Assembly (NCBI GenBank): GCA_051418055.1
Contig: JBPRGH010000119.1
Location: 1 to 64,000, forward strand
Direction: 5' to 3'
DNA from: JBPRGH01 sp051418055
GTDB taxonomy: Bacteria; Bacteroidota; Bacteroidia; Cytophagales; Cyclobacteriaceae
DNA length: 64,000 bases
Shown: positions 8,533 through 16,975 of the stretch, one piece after another
How the letters are laid out: the number at the start of each line of letters is the position of its first letter
Numbering within the stretch: position 1 is the first letter of the stretch
Translations under genes and position numbers: made by a program
The notes under the pieces: model-generated
Databases searched by the model: none
The model's input: the letters and a program-made list of their open reading frames with translations, nothing else
What the model was told of the DNA's origin: nothing

Positions 8533-9321
8533 TCACATCGCTCGATGCTTTTCTGTCCTTTCACGTAAGGCTTCAAATCGTTCCTGGGCAATTTTATCCA
8601 TCTCCCGGGGTTCATTAAAATTGGTATGGATATCTTTAATACGCTGTTCACCGCCAAATATCACATTGATCTCCTTCTTTATTAATGCCTCCACAGTTCT
8701 TTTTGCCACATCATCAGGGTCTTCCATTTTATTTACCTTAGCCTTTTCCATCATAGGTGTGGCTGTGGCGGTAGGGTAAATCGTCATTATGTGTATGGGA
8801 TATTGAAATAATTCCCTGCGCATAGCATCTGAAAATTGCTTTACCCCTGCCTTGGTAGCGGCATAAACATTATAAAAAGGCATGGCTATATAACCCAATC
8901 CTGAAGAGACATTTATTATGGCTCCCTCTTCACTTTTCTTCAATAAAGGCAATGCTTTTTTTGTCAGCAGGATCAATCCCGTAAGATTAATATTTATCTG
9001 ATTAATTATATCATCATCACTCAGTTCTGATAATAGCGAGGCGCTTACTACACCGGCATTATTCACCAGTATATCCAATTCATTCCATTTATCTGAAAGC
9101 TCTTGTATGGCTTTTCTAATGTCGGTTGGATTGCCGACATCGCCCTGTATGAGGATAAAATTTATTTCCGGAAATTCCTTCTGCAGCTGCTCCATTGGCT
9201 CCATTCGCCTTCCCATCACTGCTATATCTTTTACACCTCTTCCTGAAAATTCTTTCAAAAGAGATTTACCAATACCTGCACTTCCTCCGGTAATAAAGAT
9301 TTTTTTGTTTTTAAGCTGCAT
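8533..9321 (-). CDS. Short-chain dehydrogenase/reductase
   Basis: This 262-aa classical SDR has the N-terminal nucleotide-binding motif TGGSAGIG (residues 11-18), NNAGVV in the middle, and a catalytic YxxxK in YAATK. It resembles DltE/YqjQ-type oxidoreductases. An arginine in GRR after beta-2 suggests NADPH preference. The substrate cannot be inferred. It lies 42 bp from the next SDR-like gene in the same direction, so the two may be co-transcribed. Confidence 0.85.
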   Translation of the reverse strand: MQLKNKKIFITGGSAGIGKSLLKEFSGRGVKDIAVMGRRMEPMEQLQKEFPEINFILIQGDVGNPTDIRKAIQELSDKWNELDILVNNAGVVSASLLSELSDDDIINQININLTGLILLTKKALPLLKKSEEGAIINVSSGLGYIAMPFYNVYAATKAGVKQFSDAMRRELFQYPIHIMTIYPTATATPMMEKAKVNKMEDPDDVAKRTVEALIKKEINVIFGGEQRIKDIHTNFNEPREMDKIAQERFEALRERTEKHRAM

Positions 9322-9363
9322 TAAATTATAATTAGAAAATGGCTGTTTAAAGATTTTATTTTC

Positions 9364-10005
9364 TTACTGAATCTTAGCAAGGGCTTCCTGCAGTGACTCC
9401 TCCCCTTCCAGGATTTCTATTACCTGATTATGTGTATTGGTATGATCTAAAGCGCTTACAATAACATGCGCCACATCTTCACGTGATATCTGACCTCTGT
9501 CATTAAGCTTATTTGCCGCTTTTATTTTTCCTTTCTGATCTTCATTTGTGAGACCGCCAGGACGGATAATACTATAATTTAAACCACTTTCTTTAAGATG
9601 TTCATCTGCATTATGTTTGGCTTTTAAATAATGCTCCAGCTTTGGATGGTTTTCCGGATCATCAGCGCCCATTGCACTAAGCATGACGAATTTTTTAAGA
9701 TTTACTTTTTTAGCTTCATTAATAAGTTTAACAGCGCCTTTTTCATCTACCTCAGTAGTTTTATCCTTACCTGTATGAGATCCTGAACCTGCCGCAAAAA
9801 TTACTTTATCAATATCATCCAGGACACCTGAAAGGTCAGCTTCCAGATCCGCCAGTTTAACTTCTACTTCTAATGAATCAAATTTCTCCTTCTGATCTTC
9901 ATTACGGATCATTGCTATCGGATCATATTGTCCATGGTTCTTTAATATTTTGACGATTCGTGTCCCTGTATTTCCGTTTGCTCCTGCTACTAAAACTTTT
10001 TCCAT
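9364..10005 (-). CDS. NAD(P)-binding atypical SDR (SDR_a5-like)
   Basis: This 213-aa Rossmann-fold protein starts with the dinucleotide-binding motif VAGANGNTGTRIV (residues 6-18). It contains the FVMLSAMGAD strand and the SIIRPGGLT segment of atypical SDRs related to YwnB and NmrA-like proteins. It lacks the YxxxK catalytic pair, so it may act as an NADPH-dependent reductase of unknown substrate or as a redox-sensing protein. An intergenic repeat occupies its upstream region. Confidence 0.8.
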   Translation of the reverse strand: MEKVLVAGANGNTGTRIVKILKNHGQYDPIAMIRNEDQKEKFDSLEVEVKLADLEADLSGVLDDIDKVIFAAGSGSHTGKDKTTEVDEKGAVKLINEAKKVNLKKFVMLSAMGADDPENHPKLEHYLKAKHNADEHLKESGLNYSIIRPGGLTNEDQKGKIKAANKLNDRGQISREDVAHVIVSALDHTNTHNQVIEILEGEESLQEALAKIQ

Positions 10006-10050
10006 ATTTAGTTAACAGGAGAATAAAATTGATGTTCAGAAGCTGAAAAT

Positions 10051-10188
10051 TTAACCACGGTGGGTGCGAAGGAGACGCAGGGGTGTAATTAATGTAGTTC
10101 CTCCTTTTCACCGCTGAGGCGGAGAGGCACCGAGGCCGCTAAGGATTTTCTTTGCGGAACTTTGCGACTTCCCGTCTTCGCGGTAAAT
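10051..10188. repeat. CACGGAG-type dispersed intergenic repeat
   Basis: The tract between two minus-strand genes contains AACCACGG, GAGGCGGAGAGGCACCG and two spaced CTTTGCG-like words, ending TTCGCGGTAA. This vocabulary is that of a widespread bacterial intergenic repeat built from ACCACAGAG and CTTTGCG words. Its left and right ends are roughly complementary (ACCACGG / CGCGGT), suggesting a foldable unit. It encodes no credible protein. Confidence 0.5.
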
Positions 10189-10201
10189 GTTTGTATTTTT
10201 T

Positions 10202-11194
10202 CTAAACCAGCACCTGTCTGGAATATCTCTCCTCAATCTGATCCAATACCTCAAACAGTTCGGCAGGATCCTGTGATTCAACAAGCTTAATCCGGTAAGA
10301 TTTAAAATCAGGTAGTCCCCGGAAATAGTTAGTATAATGGCGGCGCATTTCAAAGATCCCTTTAATATCCCCTTTCCATTCTATGCTAAACTTCAGGTGT
10401 CTTTTTGTTACATCTACTCTTTCAGCGATTGTTGGAGCAGGTAGTTTTTCACCGGTGGCCATAAAATGCTTTATTTCATTAAATATCCATGGATAACCTA
10501 TAGCAGCTCTTCCGATCATAATACCATCAACACCATACTTATCGCGGTATTCTACGGCCTTTTCAGGAGAATCAATATCTCCATTGCCAAAAATAGGGAT
10601 GTGTATATCGGGATGATTTTTTACTTCTGCAATAAAGGACCAATCAGCTTCACCCTTATACATCTGCTTTCTGGTACGGCCATGGATAGTCAAAGCCTGG
10701 ATCCCAACATCCTGGAGCCTTTTTGCAACTTCCACTATTTTAATTGTATTTTCATCCCAGCCAAGCCGTGTTTTAACAGTAACCGGTAAACTCACCTGCT
10801 TCACGATCTCCTCGGTCATCTTCTGCATCTTAGGAAGATCAAGAAGAATACCGGCTCCGGCACCTTTACAAGCCACTTTTTTAACAGGGCAGCCGTAATT
10901 TATATCAATGATTTCCGGCTGTGCTTCTTCAGCTATTGCAGCTGCTTCTCGCATGGAGGCTATTTTATCACCAAATATCTGGATTCCTATAGGCCGCTCA
11001 TAATCATAAATATCAAGCTTCTGCACACTTTTTTCGGCATGGCGTATTAATCCCTCTGATGATATAAACTCAGTATACATCAGGTCTGCACCGTTCTCCT
11101 TACACACTGCTCTAAAAGGAGGATCACTTACATCCTCCATAGGAGCCAGTAATAAAGGGAATTTACCTATCTCATTATTTCCAATCTTTACCAT
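10202..11194 (-). CDS. dusB: tRNA-dihydrouridine synthase B
   Basis: This FMN-dependent enzyme reduces uridine to dihydrouridine in tRNA. The N-terminal LLAPMEDVSDPPFR (residues 14-27), the active-site segment GCPVKKVACKGAG with catalytic Cys109, TVKTRLGW, TIHGRT, and the GNGDI and GIMIGRAA phosphate-binding loops are all visible. The C-terminal helical tRNA-binding domain follows. At 330 aa it is typical. A -7 promoter box on the same strand lies at 11229-11236. Confidence 0.93.
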   Translation of the reverse strand: MVKIGNNEIGKFPLLLAPMEDVSDPPFRAVCKENGADLMYTEFISSEGLIRHAEKSVQKLDIYDYERPIGIQIFGDKIASMREAAAIAEEAQPEIIDINYGCPVKKVACKGAGAGILLDLPKMQKMTEEIVKQVSLPVTVKTRLGWDENTIKIVEVAKRLQDVGIQALTIHGRTRKQMYKGEADWSFIAEVKNHPDIHIPIFGNGDIDSPEKAVEYRDKYGVDGIMIGRAAIGYPWIFNEIKHFMATGEKLPAPTIAERVDVTKRHLKFSIEWKGDIKGIFEMRRHYTNYFRGLPDFKSYRIKLVESQDPAELFEVLDQIEERYSRQVLV

Positions 11195-11208
11195 CTAAAG
11201 GAATTTCA

Positions 11209-11216
11209 TATTTTTG
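11209..11216 (+). promoter_or_regulatory. -7 box for the CPBP protease gene
   Basis: TATTTTTG matches TAnnTTTG 28 bp before the plus-strand start at 11245. It sits inside the region that the opposing dusB promoter would transcribe. Confidence 0.4.
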
Positions 11217-11228
11217 GTGTTAATTATG

Positions 11229-11236
11229 CAAAAATA
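11229..11236 (-). promoter_or_regulatory. -7 box for dusB
   Basis: On the minus strand the sequence reads TATTTTTG, 34 bp upstream of the dusB start. It crosses the plus-strand promoter at 11209-11216, so the two polymerases would face each other. Confidence 0.4.
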
Positions 11237-11244
11237 AAAATTTA

Positions 11245-12228
11245 ATGCATCACATCGATAACAAAATACATTTGTCTGAGGAACGAAGTTCCCTGGGATC
11301 CTCTCTCTTGTTAATTTTATTTACCATTATTGGCTTTGTTATAATAGGCCCCACTGTTGGTTTATTGGTTGCCATGTTCTTCTATGAAGGAAATTTTTTT
11401 GATTTTGCCACTATCCTACAACCACCTTTTGATGATCCTGCTGTAAGAATCCCTTTATTTATTGCACAAGGCTTCGCCACACTTATTGGCCTGATAGTAA
11501 TCCCGTGGTTATTTCTCAGAAGCTATGAAAAAAAATCCTTTCAAGAATTTTTCAAAATAAAGATCCCTTATCTTATTCCATCTCTGGTGGTATTTTTTAT
11601 TATCGTTTCATTTATGGGAGTAAATGCAATTTTCATAGAATGGAATCAGGCCGTTCAATTCCCTGATTTTATGCGTGGATTTGAGATATGGGCCCAGGAG
11701 CGGGAGCAAATGGCTGCACAGGCAACCAAATTCTTAACACAGTTTGACAGTTTTCCCTCTTTTCTTTTAGGGTTTTTAGTAATCGCCATACTTCCTGCAA
11801 TTGGTGAAGAGCTGGTTTTCAGGGGATTTCTACAAAATTATCTTCATGGAGCGTTTAGTAATGTACATGTTGCTATCTGGCTTTCTGCTATTTTATTCAG
11901 CGCTATCCATATCCAGTTTTATGGGTTTGTACCCAGAATGTTACTCGGTGCTCTTTTTGGTTATCTATATTACTGGTCAGGAAATCTTTGGATACCTATA
12001 GTTGCTCATTTATTTCATAATGGTTTTACAATTGTTATGGTTTACCTTTACCAGCTTGGGACTTTAAAATATGATATTGAAAGCGCAACTAGCACCCCAT
12101 GGTATATAGTTTTATTATTTTCAGTGATCACATTTTTTTTATTACGGTATTTTTACCGCTATTTTATAAATTATCACAGCAGACATGACAACCTGGAAGA
12201 GCGTATACAAGACAAAAGAGCGCTATAA
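11245..12228 (+). CDS. CPBP-family intramembrane metalloprotease
   Basis: This 327-aa polytopic membrane protein has about eight hydrophobic segments. The Abi/CAAX-protease motifs are present: the glutamate pair and arginine in GEELVFRGFLQ, a histidine in LFSAIHIQFYG, and a final histidine in PIVAHLFHNG. These are the metal ligands of the Rce1-like fold. Substrates in Bacteroidota are unknown; prenyl-protein processing is not expected. The gene overlaps the small DUF2007 gene by 44 bp, suggesting coupling. Confidence 0.85.
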   Translation: MHHIDNKIHLSEERSSLGSSLLLILFTIIGFVIIGPTVGLLVAMFFYEGNFFDFATILQPPFDDPAVRIPLFIAQGFATLIGLIVIPWLFLRSYEKKSFQEFFKIKIPYLIPSLVVFFIIVSFMGVNAIFIEWNQAVQFPDFMRGFEIWAQEREQMAAQATKFLTQFDSFPSFLLGFLVIAILPAIGEELVFRGFLQNYLHGAFSNVHVAIWLSAILFSAIHIQFYGFVPRMLLGALFGYLYYWSGNLWIPIVAHLFHNGFTIVMVYLYQLGTLKYDIESATSTPWYIVLLFSVITFFLLRYFYRYFINYHSRHDNLEERIQDKRAL

Positions 12229-12394
12229 AGCCGAAATAGTAAAGGATGTTTTGGAAGACCATGGTATTTCAGCTGTCATGGTAAACAAACAAGACTCTTC
12301 ATATGTGATAATAGGAGAGTTGGAAATACATGTGCCTGTTGATAATGTAATGCAGGCGATTAAGATTATTAATGATGACATCAATTTTAAATAA
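12185..12394 (+). CDS. DUF2007-type putative signal-transducing protein
   Basis: This 69-aa soluble protein has the alpha/beta pattern of DUF2007 (W-x-x-V-Y...A-E-I-V-x-x-x-L...GI-x-A...V-x-V). The family has a PII-like ferredoxin fold with no proven function. Overlaps with both neighbours (44 bp upstream, 23 bp downstream) place it inside one translational unit with the CPBP protease and cdsA. Confidence 0.75.
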   Translation: MTTWKSVYKTKERYKAEIVKDVLEDHGISAVMVNKQDSSYVIIGELEIHVPVDNVMQAIKIINDDINFK

Positions 12395-13208
12395 ATACAA
12401 CAACCTCACACAGCGCATTATTTCGGCCCTTTTTGGTGCAATAATACTAATTGGCGCCCTTTATCTCGGACCCTTCAGCTACTATCTTGTATTTCTGTTA
12501 TTATTGATTTTTTCACAACTGGAGTTTTACAAGCTTACTGGTCTGGATGGTATGGTTCCTTTAAAGACTTTTGGTACTATTACAGGAGCATTATTATTTA
12601 CTATAATGTTTTTAGTCGAAAGTGCTTATTTAAGGGAAGAGTTTTACTTTCTGATCTTTCCGGTAGTAATGTGCATATTTCTGATAAAGCTTTACCGGCC
12701 ACAGGATAAAAAACCTTTTACAAGTATAGCTTTTACTATTTTGGGATTGGTATATGTTGCCTTACCATTCTCACTGCTGAGTATGCTGGTCTACCAATAT
12801 GGCGATTATAATTTTTTGATCCTGGTGGGAACTTTACTGATCCTGTGGGCAAGTGATGTTGGTGCATATTTTGCAGGAACTATGTTTGGCAAAAGAAAAC
12901 TATTTGAAAGAATATCTCCCAAGAAATCCTGGGAAGGAAGTATTGGGGGATTTATTTTAGCCATTGTTATGGCATTAATAGTCAGCTATTATTTTCAGCT
13001 GCTCCCTCTATGGCAATGGATCGGCGTATCAATTTTAATAGTTGTTGGAGGCACATATGGTGACCTGGTGGAATCGTTGTTTAAGAGGAGTATTTTAATA
13101 AAGGATTCAGGTAATTTTATACCCGGGCATGGCGGGTTTTTAGATCGATTTGATAGTCTGCTGCTGGCCGTTCCGTTTATTATTGCTTTTCTTAAAATTT
13201 TCTATTAA
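12372..13208 (+). CDS. cdsA: Phosphatidate cytidylyltransferase
   Basis: CdsA makes CDP-diacylglycerol from CTP and phosphatidic acid at the inner membrane, feeding phospholipid synthesis. The 278-aa protein has about eight membrane segments. The signature lies near the C-terminus: RISPKKSWEG, GDLVESLFKR, KDSG and PGHGGFLDRFDS, with the conserved metal-binding aspartates. psd, another phospholipid gene, is only 1.4 kb downstream in the same direction. Two consecutive ATG codons open the frame. Confidence 0.92.
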   Translation: MMTSILNKYNNLTQRIISALFGAIILIGALYLGPFSYYLVFLLLLIFSQLEFYKLTGLDGMVPLKTFGTITGALLFTIMFLVESAYLREEFYFLIFPVVMCIFLIKLYRPQDKKPFTSIAFTILGLVYVALPFSLLSMLVYQYGDYNFLILVGTLLILWASDVGAYFAGTMFGKRKLFERISPKKSWEGSIGGFILAIVMALIVSYYFQLLPLWQWIGVSILIVVGGTYGDLVESLFKRSILIKDSGNFIPGHGGFLDRFDSLLLAVPFIIAFLKIFY

Positions 13209-13247
13209 AAAGAAAATAGAAAAACATTATTTGGCATATAAAATAAT

Positions 13248-13255
13248 TAAATTTG
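13248..13255 (+). promoter_or_regulatory. -7 box upstream of the glutamate dehydrogenase gene
   Basis: TAAATTTG is a perfect TAnnTTTG, 37 bp before the start at 13293. A TTTG at 13230-13233 is present but spaced too closely to be a standard -33 element. Confidence 0.4.
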
Positions 13256-13292
13256 CAACCGTTTTAAACATTACCAAAACGATTTTTTTATT

Positions 13293-14567
13293 ATGGGTTA
13301 TATAGAACCTGCTCCGATAAAAGATGAGCAGAATCCTTTCGAAGCGATGATGTCCCGCTTCCACATCGCGTCACAGATCCTGGGATTAGACGATGAAGTG
13401 TATAATGTTTTAAAATCACCCGCAAAACAGGTGATTGTTTCATTACCCATTACTATGGATGATGGGTCGATAAAAGTATTTGAAGGTTTTAGAGTTATCC
13501 ATTCTAATATCCTTGGACCATCTAAAGGAGGTATTAGATTTGATCCTCATGTAAATCTTGATGAGGTAAAAGCGCTGGCAGCCTGGATGACATGGAAATG
13601 TGCTGTTGTTGATATTCCATATGGTGGAGCCAAGGGAGGTATCAACTGTAATCCTCGCGAAATGTCTGCCGGTGAGATTGAGCGTCTTACCCGGGCTTAT
13701 ACATTGTCAATGATAGAGATATTTGGCCCTGATAGGGATATCCCTGCACCTGATATGGGAACAGGCCCAAGAGAAATGGCTTGGTTGATGGATGAATACT
13801 CCAGAACTCAAGGTATGACCATAAATTCTGTTGTGACTGGTAAACCATTAGTTCTTGGAGGCTCTTTAGGGCGTACTGAAGCTACCGGCCGTGGTGTAAT
13901 GGTATCAGCGCTTGCCGCAATGGAAAAGCTTAAAATTAACCCTTACAGGGCAACGTGTGCAGTACAGGGGTTTGGTAATGTTGGTTCTTTTGCTGCCCTC
14001 CTACTTGAAGAAAGAGGCTGTAAAATTGTAGCAGTAAGTGATCTTAGTGGAGCTTATTATAATGAAAATGGTATAGATGTTAAAAAAGCAGTTCAATACC
14101 GTGATAAGAATTACGGAAGTCTTGAAGGATTTACCGAAGCAGAAAAATTAACAGGAGAGCAAATATTGACCCTTGAGGTTGATGTATTGGTCCCTGCTGC
14201 TACAGAAGATGTAATTAATAGTAAAAATGCCAATGACATTAAAGCAAAACTTATTGTTGAAGGTGCTAACGGACCAACATCTGCTAAGGCCGATTCTGTG
14301 ATAAATGACAAAGGCATTATGGTAGTACCTGATATTCTTGCTAATGCAGGTGGTGTAACAGTTTCTTATTTTGAATGGGTTCAAAACAGGCTTGGCTATA
14401 AGTGGACAGGTGAGCGTGTAAATCGCAGGTCTGACAGGATTATGAAAGATGCTTTTGACAGCGTGTATAAAAAATCACAGGAGTATGATGTGCCAATGCG
14501 TATTGCTGCATATATTGTAGCTATTGATAAAGTGGCCAAAACATATAAATACCGCGGTGGTTATTAA
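13293..14567 (+). CDS. gdhA: Glutamate dehydrogenase (Glu/Leu/Phe/Val dehydrogenase family)
   Basis: This 424-aa enzyme interconverts glutamate and 2-oxoglutarate plus ammonia. Substrate-binding lysines appear in GPSKGGIR (Lys78) and MTWKCAV (Lys102), and the catalytic lysine in PYGGAKGG (Lys114). The DMGT segment and the Rossmann motif QGFGNVGSFAA follow, then PAATEDVI and GANGPTS. It belongs to the shorter, usually NAD-linked class of about 420 residues. Amino-acid preference cannot be proved from sequence, but the Lys and Ser pattern fits glutamate better than leucine. Confidence 0.88.
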   Translation: MGYIEPAPIKDEQNPFEAMMSRFHIASQILGLDDEVYNVLKSPAKQVIVSLPITMDDGSIKVFEGFRVIHSNILGPSKGGIRFDPHVNLDEVKALAAWMTWKCAVVDIPYGGAKGGINCNPREMSAGEIERLTRAYTLSMIEIFGPDRDIPAPDMGTGPREMAWLMDEYSRTQGMTINSVVTGKPLVLGGSLGRTEATGRGVMVSALAAMEKLKINPYRATCAVQGFGNVGSFAALLLEERGCKIVAVSDLSGAYYNENGIDVKKAVQYRDKNYGSLEGFTEAEKLTGEQILTLEVDVLVPAATEDVINSKNANDIKAKLIVEGANGPTSAKADSVINDKGIMVVPDILANAGGVTVSYFEWVQNRLGYKWTGERVNRRSDRIMKDAFDSVYKKSQEYDVPMRIAAYIVAIDKVAKTYKYRGGY

Positions 14568-14584
14568 TCCTGAAAGAATTTCCC

Positions 14585-15241
14585 ATGACTATACATAAAG
14601 AAGGAAAAAGACTTTTAGGAGGATTAATAATAGTGCTGATAGTTATCAATGCCTTGCTGTATTATTTCCTGCCGGAGCAGGAGGTAGCAAGGTACATTGT
14701 GTTAGGCGCCAGCATTTTATTATTCTTACTGGTTCTGCAATTTTTCAGAAGCCCAAGAATAGTTACTCCTAAAAATGAGACACATGTGGTAGCCCCTGCT
14801 GATGGTAAAGTAGTGGTAATTGAAGAAACAGAAGAGACTGAATACCTGAAGGACAGGCGAAAGCAGGTCTCCATCTTCATGTCTCCCATCAATGTGCATG
14901 TAAACCGTTCTCCAATTCATGGGATTGTAAAGATGTTTAAATATCACCCTGGAAAATACCTGGTTGCCTGGCATCCAAAATCCAGCCTTGAAAATGAACG
15001 CACTACTATGGTTATAAAATCCGATAAAGGAACTGAAATAGTAGTACGTCAGATAGCAGGTGCGATGGCCAGAAGGATCCGCTGGTATGTTGACGAGGGA
15101 AGAGAGCTACAACAGGGTGAAGAGTTTGGATTTATAAAATTCGGTTCTCGTGTTGATGTTTTCCTGCCACTTGATGCAAAAATAAAAGTTGATATTGGCA
15201 CCAAAACTCAGGGTGGCATGACTGTTCTTGCGGAATTATAA
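14585..15241 (+). CDS. psd: Phosphatidylserine decarboxylase proenzyme
   Basis: Psd makes phosphatidylethanolamine from phosphatidylserine at the membrane. Two hydrophobic helices occupy residues 8-55. The catalytic part includes APADGKVV, FMSPINVHVNRSP with the conserved His, and the self-cleavage site in IKFGSRVDVF between Gly187 and Ser188, which becomes the pyruvoyl group. At 218 aa it belongs to the short PSD-B type. It lies 17 bp after the glutamate dehydrogenase gene, so co-transcription is likely although the functions are unrelated. Confidence 0.93.
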   Translation: MTIHKEGKRLLGGLIIVLIVINALLYYFLPEQEVARYIVLGASILLFLLVLQFFRSPRIVTPKNETHVVAPADGKVVVIEETEETEYLKDRRKQVSIFMSPINVHVNRSPIHGIVKMFKYHPGKYLVAWHPKSSLENERTTMVIKSDKGTEIVVRQIAGAMARRIRWYVDEGRELQQGEEFGFIKFGSRVDVFLPLDAKIKVDIGTKTQGGMTVLAEL

Positions 15242-15244
15242 TAA

Positions 15245-15280
15245 TTACGGTTTACGGTTATAATTCACCGTAAACCGTAA
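15245..15280. terminator. 14-bp perfect palindrome between convergent genes
   Basis: TTACGGTTTACGGT (15245-15258) and ACCGTAAACCGTAA (15267-15280) pair perfectly around an 8-nt loop. It lies between psd and the convergent DUF4097-like gene. There is no T-tract, so it may be a terminator or a member of a palindromic repeat family. Confidence 0.45.
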
Positions 15281-15294
15281 ACTTAAAACCTTGG

Positions 15295-16023
15295 CTATTC
15301 AACCTGTCTTAGGTAAATATTTCCAAATTTTGATTCAACATCTATCTGTGTTCCTCCTTTTCCGAAAGTAGATGTAATTCGATGCCATTTTCCTATGTTT
15401 TCAAGCTCACCGTTACCTCTGAAATCTATTGCCAGATCAGTAAATATTTCACCAAAGACAGTTCCTGCTTTTAAATCAATATTCTTTTTTTGATCTACAA
15501 AAAGGTCTACTCCTCCAAATTTAGAATTAGCAATGAGAGGCCCTCCTGTTTCTTTTATTTCAATTAAGCCAAATTTAGCTTCAATTTTAACCGGAGTACC
15601 TTTTGGAAGGTAAACAGTAAGAAATATATCTATGGTAATACCCTTAGAAACTGTTTCTTCACCATCCCCGGAAATAACTGTATAATTATTTCCAACAACC
15701 TGATTTTTTCCATCCTTCTCCCTGACTATAGTTATCTGCTCAATTGACTCCATATCCATAACCTCACTCACAATAGTTAGCTGATTTTCATCTCCTGAAT
15801 GGGTAATTTTAAATCTTTCATCATACTTACCATAGTTGATACTAACATTACCCTCAATAAGCACTTCCTGCTTATCATGATATTTTACAGTTATGACTTC
15901 AGGCCATTTAAAGGACATAGAGATTTTTTGTGCTCCATCAAGGGGAATCGATTTCTTATATTCAGTTTGTCCATACAGGATCCCCGGAAGAATTATCCCT
16001 AATAATATAATTAGCTTATTCAT
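15295..16023 (-). CDS. Secreted DUF4097-like beta-repeat protein (first paralogue)
   Basis: This 242-aa protein has a short signal peptide ending near LYGQ. The rest is rich in beta strands with short G-x-I/V repeats. Its C-terminus (DVESKFGNIYLR) closely matches that of the neighbouring gene (FLESKHGNIYLR), as do the KFG(D/E)IFTD-type segments, so the two are paralogues. Proteins of this type are predicted periplasmic or surface beta-solenoids of unknown function. Position downstream of an ECF sigma/anti-sigma pair suggests envelope-stress control. Confidence 0.6.
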   Translation of the reverse strand: MNKLIILLGIILPGILYGQTEYKKSIPLDGAQKISMSFKWPEVITVKYHDKQEVLIEGNVSINYGKYDERFKITHSGDENQLTIVSEVMDMESIEQITIVREKDGKNQVVGNNYTVISGDGEETVSKGITIDIFLTVYLPKGTPVKIEAKFGLIEIKETGGPLIANSKFGGVDLFVDQKKNIDLKAGTVFGEIFTDLAIDFRGNGELENIGKWHRITSTFGKGGTQIDVESKFGNIYLRQVE

Positions 16024-16126
16024 AATTTATCTTTTTTTTGACAATATTCTCTCTACATAAAGCCTTTGGAGCTTTATTTTAAATTAAGCCACCAGTGTTA
16101 TCCGGTGGCCAGTGTTAAAAAGATGG

Positions 16127-16885
16127 TTATTTTTTACGCAGGTAGATGTTTCCGTGCTTTGACTCGAGGAATATTTCCGTTCCTCCACCACCATTAAGTT
16201 TACCACTTACTGTTGAAGTGATCTGACGCATATCACCGTTGGTATCATATTTTATGTCCATGTCAGTAAAAATATCTCCGAATTTAGAACTCATTTTAAT
16301 ATCGCCCTTTGTGCTGGCTGGCAGAGTAACATCTACAGCACCATGAGCGGAAACAATGGACACAGGCTTATTCAAATCAATAAATATCGCTTCTATATCT
16401 CCATGTACACTATTGATAAGGGCAGACCCTGAAATGTTATTGAGCACTACATTGGAATACCTACTTGATACTTCTATATCGCTGGAAAGGTCTTTTATTT
16501 CAATTTTACTTCCATGAACACTATTCTGCTCTACCTGTACCTTAACACCTTTTGGCACTTTTACCACATATCGTGAATCAGAGTTACGAAGCACTTCCGA
16601 CACATGATAATAATTACCATCTGTTTTCTTTACAGAGAGACCTACCCCTGTATTATCCTGTAACCCTAGGCTGTTGATCGGTTTAAGCCCTGCTGCCCTT
16701 TCAGGGATTGCTTTCCCGCCCGTTGATGAAAATATCACTTCATTTCCGGAGGTGCCTTCTATTGTAAGTTTACTTACTTCACTGAATACCAATGTTCCTG
16801 AGTTCATATTCAGTTTGTAATCCTGCCCGTATCCTGCAACTGTCGCAGAAATTAGTAGTATGATTGATAAAAATATATTTTTCAT
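16127..16885 (-). CDS. Secreted DUF4097-like beta-repeat protein (second paralogue)
   Basis: This 252-aa protein has a clear signal peptide (residues 1-20, ending AGYGQ). Beta-solenoid-like turns recur: INSVHGDIEA, SAHGAVDVTLPAS, SSKFGDIFTD and SKHGNIYLR. These fit DUF4097-type proteins. It sits between the anti-sigma gene and its paralogue, all on the minus strand, and is probably a member of the same regulon. No catalytic residues are recognisable. Confidence 0.65.
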   Translation of the reverse strand: MKNIFLSIILLISATVAGYGQDYKLNMNSGTLVFSEVSKLTIEGTSGNEVIFSSTGGKAIPERAAGLKPINSLGLQDNTGVGLSVKKTDGNYYHVSEVLRNSDSRYVVKVPKGVKVQVEQNSVHGSKIEIKDLSSDIEVSSRYSNVVLNNISGSALINSVHGDIEAIFIDLNKPVSIVSAHGAVDVTLPASTKGDIKMSSKFGDIFTDMDIKYDTNGDMRQITSTVSGKLNGGGGTEIFLESKHGNIYLRKK

Positions 16886-16904
16886 GTTTTTTTACGTTCA
16901 ATGT

Positions 16905-16975
16905 TTATAGTTCAATGTTCAATTTTTGATCACCTATTGAAAAAGTTGATGTACTAAAGACTAATGACTAAAGAC
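16905..16975. repeat. Short AAGTTCAA- and AAAGACTAA-type intergenic repeats
   Basis: The gap contains TTCAATGTTTATAGTTCAATGTTC, followed by GTACTAAAGACTAATGACTAA and a further AAAGACTAAGTACT. The first part shares words with the repeats in 5262-5805. The second is a near-palindrome (GTACT...AGTACT) built from ACTAA units. No gene is seen. Confidence 0.4.
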
